Assembly: GCA_002367105.1 (NCBI GenBank)
Contig: DFCS01000002.1
Location: forward strand, 1-26,261
DNA length: 26,261 bases
Direction: 5' to 3'
Source of the DNA: Hungatella sp. UBA3048
GTDB lineage: Bacteria > Bacillota > Clostridia > Lachnospirales > Lachnospiraceae
Shown in pieces: positions 22,973 through 26,261 of the stretch. The notes beneath the pieces are model-generated. The model was not told the origin of the DNA. It saw only the letters and a list, made by a program, of their open reading frames with translations, and ran no database searches. Every line of letters begins with the position of its first letter. The stretch's first letter is position 1. Made by a program: the position numbers and the translations under genes.

Positions 22973-23887
22973 CTAAATGATAAACTGGTCCATATACTTC
23001 TTAGACAGTTTCAGACTATCAAGGATTTTTTCCCTGGAGCCCTCAAACGCCCTGTCTTCTACTTCTATGCAGGTGAACCCGTCATAACCGATATCCGTTA
23101 ATGCGCTGACATATTTTCCCCAGTTCACATCCCCAAGGCCGGGAAGCTTTGGCGACATATAATCCAGAGGATATGCCATGGTCCCCACCTTCTTCAACTC
23201 ATCCTCATACAATTTAATGTCCTTATAATGGACGTGAAAAATCTTGTTCCGGAACTGGTAAAGAGGCTTAATATAATCCATCATCTGCCAGACAAAATGG
23301 GAAGGGTCATAATTGATCCCAAGATTTTCATTGGGCAGGATTTCAAATATCTTTTCCCAGTTCGCCGGTGATGTCATTAAGTTCTGCCCGCCGGGCCACT
23401 GCTCCCTGCCAAACAGCATGGGGCAGTTTTCAATGGCGATCCGCACATTTTTTTCCTCTGCATGGGCAAGAATTGGCGGCCATATTTCTTTTACCAGCTC
23501 TAAGTTCTCTTCCACGGTTTTTGTCTGGTCCCTGCCGATAAACGTGGTCACCAGACGAACGCCCAGTAAGGCACTTGCATCGATCACCTTCTTAAGATGG
23601 GAGATATTGACCTGCCTTTTTTCCTCATCCTCTTCCATTACGTTAGGATAAAAAGCAAGGGCGGAAATATCCACGTTACGTTCTTTGCAGTAGTTTCTTA
23701 TGTACTCCGCCTTATCCTCTGTTAAACCTGCCACGTCAATGTGGCTGACTCCCGCATATCTGCGTTCTGCCTTTCCCTGGGGCCAGCAAGCCACTTCCAC
23801 GCACTGAAAGCCCAAGGCCGCCGCCGTATCGATCATTTCCTCAAAAGTCCATTCAGCCAGAATCGCACTGACAAATCCCAGTTTCAT
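22973..23887 (-). CDS. Sugar phosphate isomerase/epimerase (TIM barrel, AP-endonuclease-2 fold)
   Basis: This 304-residue TIM-barrel enzyme of the xylose-isomerase-like superfamily (IolE/IolI, tagatose-epimerase type) probably isomerises or epimerises a keto-sugar or inositol derivative. The metal-site segments are visible in order: IENCPM, NYDPSHF, FHVHYKD and CIEVED. They supply the Glu, Asp, His and Glu ligands of the family. I take the ATG at 23887, where MKLGFVSAIL begins the first strand. A longer in-frame start at 23953 would add 22 non-conserved residues and overlap the upstream gene. Only 1 base separates it from the oxidoreductase gene, so they are co-translated. The substrate is unknown. 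Confidence 0.87.
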   Translation of the reverse strand: MKLGFVSAILAEWTFEEMIDTAAALGFQCVEVACWPQGKAERRYAGVSHIDVAGLTEDKAEYIRNYCKERNVDISALAFYPNVMEEDEEKRQVNISHLKKVIDASALLGVRLVTTFIGRDQTKTVEENLELVKEIWPPILAHAEEKNVRIAIENCPMLFGREQWPGGQNLMTSPANWEKIFEILPNENLGINYDPSHFVWQMMDYIKPLYQFRNKIFHVHYKDIKLYEDELKKVGTMAYPLDYMSPKLPGLGDVNWGKYVSALTDIGYDGFTCIEVEDRAFEGSREKILDSLKLSKKYMDQFII

Positions 23888-23888
23888 G

Positions 23889-24932
23889 CTACCTTTCCCC
23901 CTTTTTCCCAATGGCGATCCTTCGTTTCTCCTTGCCTGACTCCAGGCAGGCAAACACAGTTTCCATGGCGCTTAATACATCAGCCCCGCTGACAGGCACC
24001 TCCATCCCCGCCTCCAGGGCATCCACAAATGCATCAATAATCCCGGATTTTGTTTGATTGTCATTGGTCTGTATCTTATCAATGTCGTATAAGATCCTCT
24101 CCCCGTTTTTTAAAATTACGGAAATGGAGTGTTCCGGATCGTCATAAATCTTCATGATCCCCTTGGTCCCATAAAGAACTGTAGAATTATCTTCCCTGCC
24201 ATAATAAGTCCAGCTGGCTGTCATGGTTCCTATGGCACCACCTTCCATCTCATAGATGCAGATGGCATTGTCATCCACGCCGATCAGCTCTCCTGACTCA
24301 TATCTCTTATCCAGAGTGAACAGCTGGGCAGTCACAGCTGCAACTTTCTGACCCAGAAGATATTGGATTAAATCCGTCTTATGAACTCCCAGATCAGCCA
24401 TAGCTCCCATGGAAGCCCTTTCTTTATCAAAAAACCAGCTGTTTGCCCCATCGATGCTCCAGGTTTCCGGCCCGCCATGCCCGAATGTGGTCTTAAATGT
24501 GAGGACCTTTCCGATTGTATCTGCTAAAAGAAGCTCCTTTGCCCGTACATGAGCTTTGGCAAATCTCTGATTTTGTCCGATCATCAGCTGCCGGTTGTTC
24601 TCTGCTGCCGCGTGTACCATTGCTTTACATTCCTCAAGGCTTACAGCCATAGGCTTTTCACAAAGTACATGCTTTCCAGACCGAAGGGCCTTGATGGTAA
24701 TTTCCGCATGTGTATGATTGGCCGTACAGATACTAACCGCATCAATTCCCCGGTCAGCCAGCAAAGCATCTGCAGAATCATATACCGTTCCGCCGTAAAC
24801 TGCAGCCAGCTCCCTCGCCCGTTCCTCGTTGAAATCATAATAGCCTGCAATCTGGGCCCCGGGATGCGCCCCGTATTCAGGGATGTGTCTTGTCTGTGCG
24901 ACCCTTCCGCACCCAATGATTCCTACCTTCAT
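23889..24932 (-). CDS. Gfo/Idh/MocA family NAD(P)-dependent oxidoreductase
   Basis: This 347-residue dehydrogenase probably oxidises a sugar, inositol or related polyol. The N-terminal Rossmann fold is MKVGIIGCGRVAQ (1-13). The family motif CEKP (91-94) has the catalytic-region lysine K93. The C-terminal domain contains MADLGVHKTDLI (178-189), with D180 and H184 at the usual active-site position. I take the ATG at 24932, 18 codons inside a longer frame from 24986. The conserved fold begins there, AAGGA lies 7 bases upstream, and the promoter at 24999-25027 then has a sensible leader. It is the first gene of the operon and divergent from the LacI regulator. Confidence 0.9.
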   Translation of the reverse strand: MKVGIIGCGRVAQTRHIPEYGAHPGAQIAGYYDFNEERARELAAVYGGTVYDSADALLADRGIDAVSICTANHTHAEITIKALRSGKHVLCEKPMAVSLEECKAMVHAAAENNRQLMIGQNQRFAKAHVRAKELLLADTIGKVLTFKTTFGHGGPETWSIDGANSWFFDKERASMGAMADLGVHKTDLIQYLLGQKVAAVTAQLFTLDKRYESGELIGVDDNAICIYEMEGGAIGTMTASWTYYGREDNSTVLYGTKGIMKIYDDPEHSISVILKNGERILYDIDKIQTNDNQTKSGIIDAFVDALEAGMEVPVSGADVLSAMETVFACLESGKEKRRIAIGKKGER

Positions 24933-24998
24933 AGCATGTTCCTTCCTCTTCTGATTGGCTTTCATATTGCTTTTCATTTCTTTCATTTTTTCAAAGTG

Positions 24999-25027
24999 AT
25001 TTTAACATTTTTTTGCGTTATTTTCAA
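24999..25027 (-). promoter_or_regulatory. Promoter of the sugar uptake/metabolism operon
   Basis: On the minus strand the -35 is TTGAAA (25022-25027), the spacer is 17 bases and the -10 is TAAAAT (24999-25004) with a TG extension. It lies about 67 bases before the oxidoreductase start. Direct repeats (25016-25063) overlap its -35 region. Confidence 0.72.
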
Positions 25028-25063
25028 GTTTTTGGTCGTTATTAATAGTTTTTCCATGTTATA
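25016..25063 (-). repeat. Direct repeats with 21-base period over the operon -35 region
   Basis: On the minus strand, AATAACG ends at 25016 and again at 25037, with a weaker TATAACA ending at 25057. The period is 21 and 20 bases, two helical turns. The first copy lies within the promoter spacer and the others are upstream, which fits a regulator binding one face of the DNA. The area is very A/T-rich, so chance is a real possibility. Confidence 0.4.
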
Positions 25064-25121
25064 TCCAGATTCTATTGTGATAATATAATCATTCTGCACA
25101 ATTGCCCTCTAGATTTTCTGA

Positions 25122-25147
25122 AAACTTTTCATAACCATGAAAACTTT
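25122..25147 (+). promoter_or_regulatory. Inverted repeat, candidate LacI-family operator
   Basis: TTTTCAT-AACC-ATGAAAA (25126-25143) is a perfect 7-bp inverted repeat. It extends to 25122-25147 with one mismatch per arm. It lies 3 bases upstream of the -35 of the lacI-family gene and about 95 bases upstream of the operon promoter. LacI-family regulators bind such palindromes, though most have a CG centre, which this lacks. Confidence 0.5.
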
Positions 25148-25150
25148 ATA

Positions 25151-25179
25151 TTTACAATAAGCCTTTCTCATGATATAAA
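25151..25179 (+). promoter_or_regulatory. Promoter of the LacI-family regulator gene
   Basis: The -35 is TTTACA (25151-25156), the spacer is 17 bases and the -10 is TATAAA (25174-25179), with TG two bases before it. It lies 36 bases before the ATG and directly after the inverted repeat at 25122-25147. Confidence 0.68.
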
Positions 25180-25214
25180 CAAAAGTAAGAACTAAGCAAA
25201 GGAAGAACAGGGGA

Positions 25215-26222
25215 ATGAAACAGGAAAAAATTACAATAGAAGATATTGCAAGACAGGCGGGGGTTTCACCGGCCACCGTCTCCCGTGTGTTAAATCACAG
25301 GGAGCAGGTCAAGGCAGATACTGCCAAACGGGTAGAAAGCGCTATGGCAGCTCTTGGTTATGCCTTTGAATCCACCGCTCCGCCCTCCATCGAAGAACAG
25401 CCGCTGATTGTTTTGAATATTCCGGGAATTGAAAATGTTTTCTATCAGGAAGTTATAAAAGGGGCCAGAGTCTCTGCAAAAGCCCATGGCTGTCATCTAC
25501 TCATCAATGAATCACCATTGGACCGGAGTTCCATCCGCAATTTCTGCAATCTGCTCCACCGGGTCAACGCTGCCGGTTCCATCCTTTTGAACCGGGCATC
25601 GGAAGAACAGTTAAAACAGATACGCGCCATCACCCCTCTGGTGCAGTGCTGTGAGTACAACGAAGACGCCGCAGGTTACCCTTATGTCAGCATTGACGAT
25701 TTTTCCGCTGCAGAGGCAGCCACCGGATATCTTTACAATTGCGGCTGCAATAAGATCGCCCTCATCAATGGGCCTTTAAGCTTTAAGTATGCGGTAAAGC
25801 GGCAGGAGGGATATTTGAGCGCCTTAAAAAAAGCGGAAATCTCTGTCCCTCAAAACTGGATCATACAGCTTCCGGAGATCAACTACCAGATGGCTTACGC
25901 TGCCATCTGCCGTTTATTAAACAGTGAGCCAAGACCTAACGCCTTCTTTGTGGTCTCCGATATATTTGCAGCTGCCGTCATCCGGGCCGCAAAGCGTTTT
26001 AAACTCAACGTTCCCAAGGACATCATGGTGGTGGGATTTGATAACATCGAATTTTCCACTATGACCTGTCCTTCCATCACAACAGTCAACCAGCCCTGCC
26101 TGCAGCTTGGGTATACTGCCTGTGAGATGCTTCTGGAGATGATGGAGAATCCCTCCAGCTCCCCAAAATCATTGATCCTGGACGCAGAACTGGTGATCAG
26201 GGAATCAACTGCAAAAATCTGA
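25215..26222 (+). CDS. LacI-family transcriptional regulator
   Basis: This 335-residue DNA-binding regulator has the LacI helix-turn-helix at residues about 6-25 (IEDIARQAGVSPATVSRVLN) and the hinge helix region ending near AALGYAFE. The C-terminal part (about 60-335) is a periplasmic-binding-protein-like sensor domain. It includes the SIDDFSAAEAATGYL and VVGFDNIEFSTMTCPSITTV segments usual in the family. The length is normal. It is divergent from the sugar operon and probably represses it, releasing on binding the transported sugar or a derivative. AAAGGA lies about 11 bases before the ATG, and AGGGG is too close to serve well, so the ribosome site is not ideal. Carbohydrate specificity is unknown. 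Confidence 0.93.
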   Translation: MKQEKITIEDIARQAGVSPATVSRVLNHREQVKADTAKRVESAMAALGYAFESTAPPSIEEQPLIVLNIPGIENVFYQEVIKGARVSAKAHGCHLLINESPLDRSSIRNFCNLLHRVNAAGSILLNRASEEQLKQIRAITPLVQCCEYNEDAAGYPYVSIDDFSAAEAATGYLYNCGCNKIALINGPLSFKYAVKRQEGYLSALKKAEISVPQNWIIQLPEINYQMAYAAICRLLNSEPRPNAFFVVSDIFAAAVIRAAKRFKLNVPKDIMVVGFDNIEFSTMTCPSITTVNQPCLQLGYTACEMLLEMMENPSSSPKSLILDAELVIRESTAKI

Positions 26223-26249
26223 TTAAATTTTACATTAAGACAATCGAGT

Positions 26250-26254
26250 AGGAG
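26250..26254 (+). promoter_or_regulatory. Possible ribosome binding site of a gene beyond the window
   Basis: AGGAG is 7 bases from the window end, and no hairpin follows the regulator gene. A further plus-strand gene probably begins just outside, perhaps in the same unit. Confidence 0.35.
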
Positions 26255-26261
26255 AACATTT

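Noticed and set aside
23888..23953. Longer start for the sugar isomerase at 23953
   Set aside because: It would overlap the oxidoreductase gene by 65 bases and add a basic tail before the first barrel strand. The ATG at 23887 starts exactly at the conserved fold.
24549..25088. A 179-codon plus-strand frame
   Set aside because: It is antisense to the oxidoreductase and runs through its promoter, with no family-like pattern in the product.

Overview
The window looks like chromosomal DNA of a Gram-positive clostridium, most likely a Lachnospiraceae member of the old Clostridium cluster XIVa. The reasons are strong AGGAGG-type ribosome binding sites, sigma-A promoters with 16-17 bp spacers, intrinsic terminators, a wall enzyme with clostridial hydrophobic-W-like and choline-binding-like repeats, and an Agr peptide locus with the PKMP-type AgrD tail. 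The exact genus is inference.

Positions 131-15766 hold a cell-surface polysaccharide cluster, nearly all on the minus strand. It encodes five GT2 glycosyltransferases, one GT8 glycosyltransferase, a polyprenyl-phosphate-sugar-synthase-like GT2, a DUF2304 partner, a large DUF2142-like membrane protein, two Wzx-type flippases, a sugar aminotransferase of the VioA/DegT type, an ATP-grasp ligase and UDP-galactopyranose mutase (glf). The product probably contains galactofuranose and an amino sugar. Four transcription starts share one promoter architecture (TTTAC[AT], 17 bp, TAnAAT), which splits the cluster into at least four units. One plus-strand gene inside it (6988-8439) encodes a secreted L,D-transpeptidase with wall-binding repeats.

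Positions 15801-18906 carry a complete Agr-type quorum-sensing locus on the plus strand, divergent from glf, in the order A-C-D-B instead of the staphylococcal B-D-C-A. It comprises a LytTR response regulator, a GHKL sensor kinase, a 49-codon AgrD precursor with two candidate ring cysteines (18114-18263) and the AgrB processing protease. Tandem repeats abut the agrA promoter, and a 20-bp-spaced direct repeat precedes the agrD promoter. The block appears richer in A+T than its flanks. It ends in a perfect 12-bp terminator stem.

Positions 18907-19160 are non-coding. They contain a promoter-like element, alternative short stems and a terminator for the gene to the right.

Positions 19162-24932 (minus strand) form a carbohydrate uptake and metabolism operon: Gfo/Idh/MocA oxidoreductase, TIM-barrel sugar isomerase/epimerase, sugar-binding lipoprotein, double ATPase and permease of a ribose-type ABC transporter. 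A hairpin lies between the binding protein and the ATPase. A divergent LacI-family regulator (25215-26222) is separated from it by an intergenic region with two promoters, an inverted repeat and 21-bp-spaced direct repeats. The substrate cannot be read from the sequence. No tRNA, rRNA, CRISPR array, insertion sequence or phage gene was seen.
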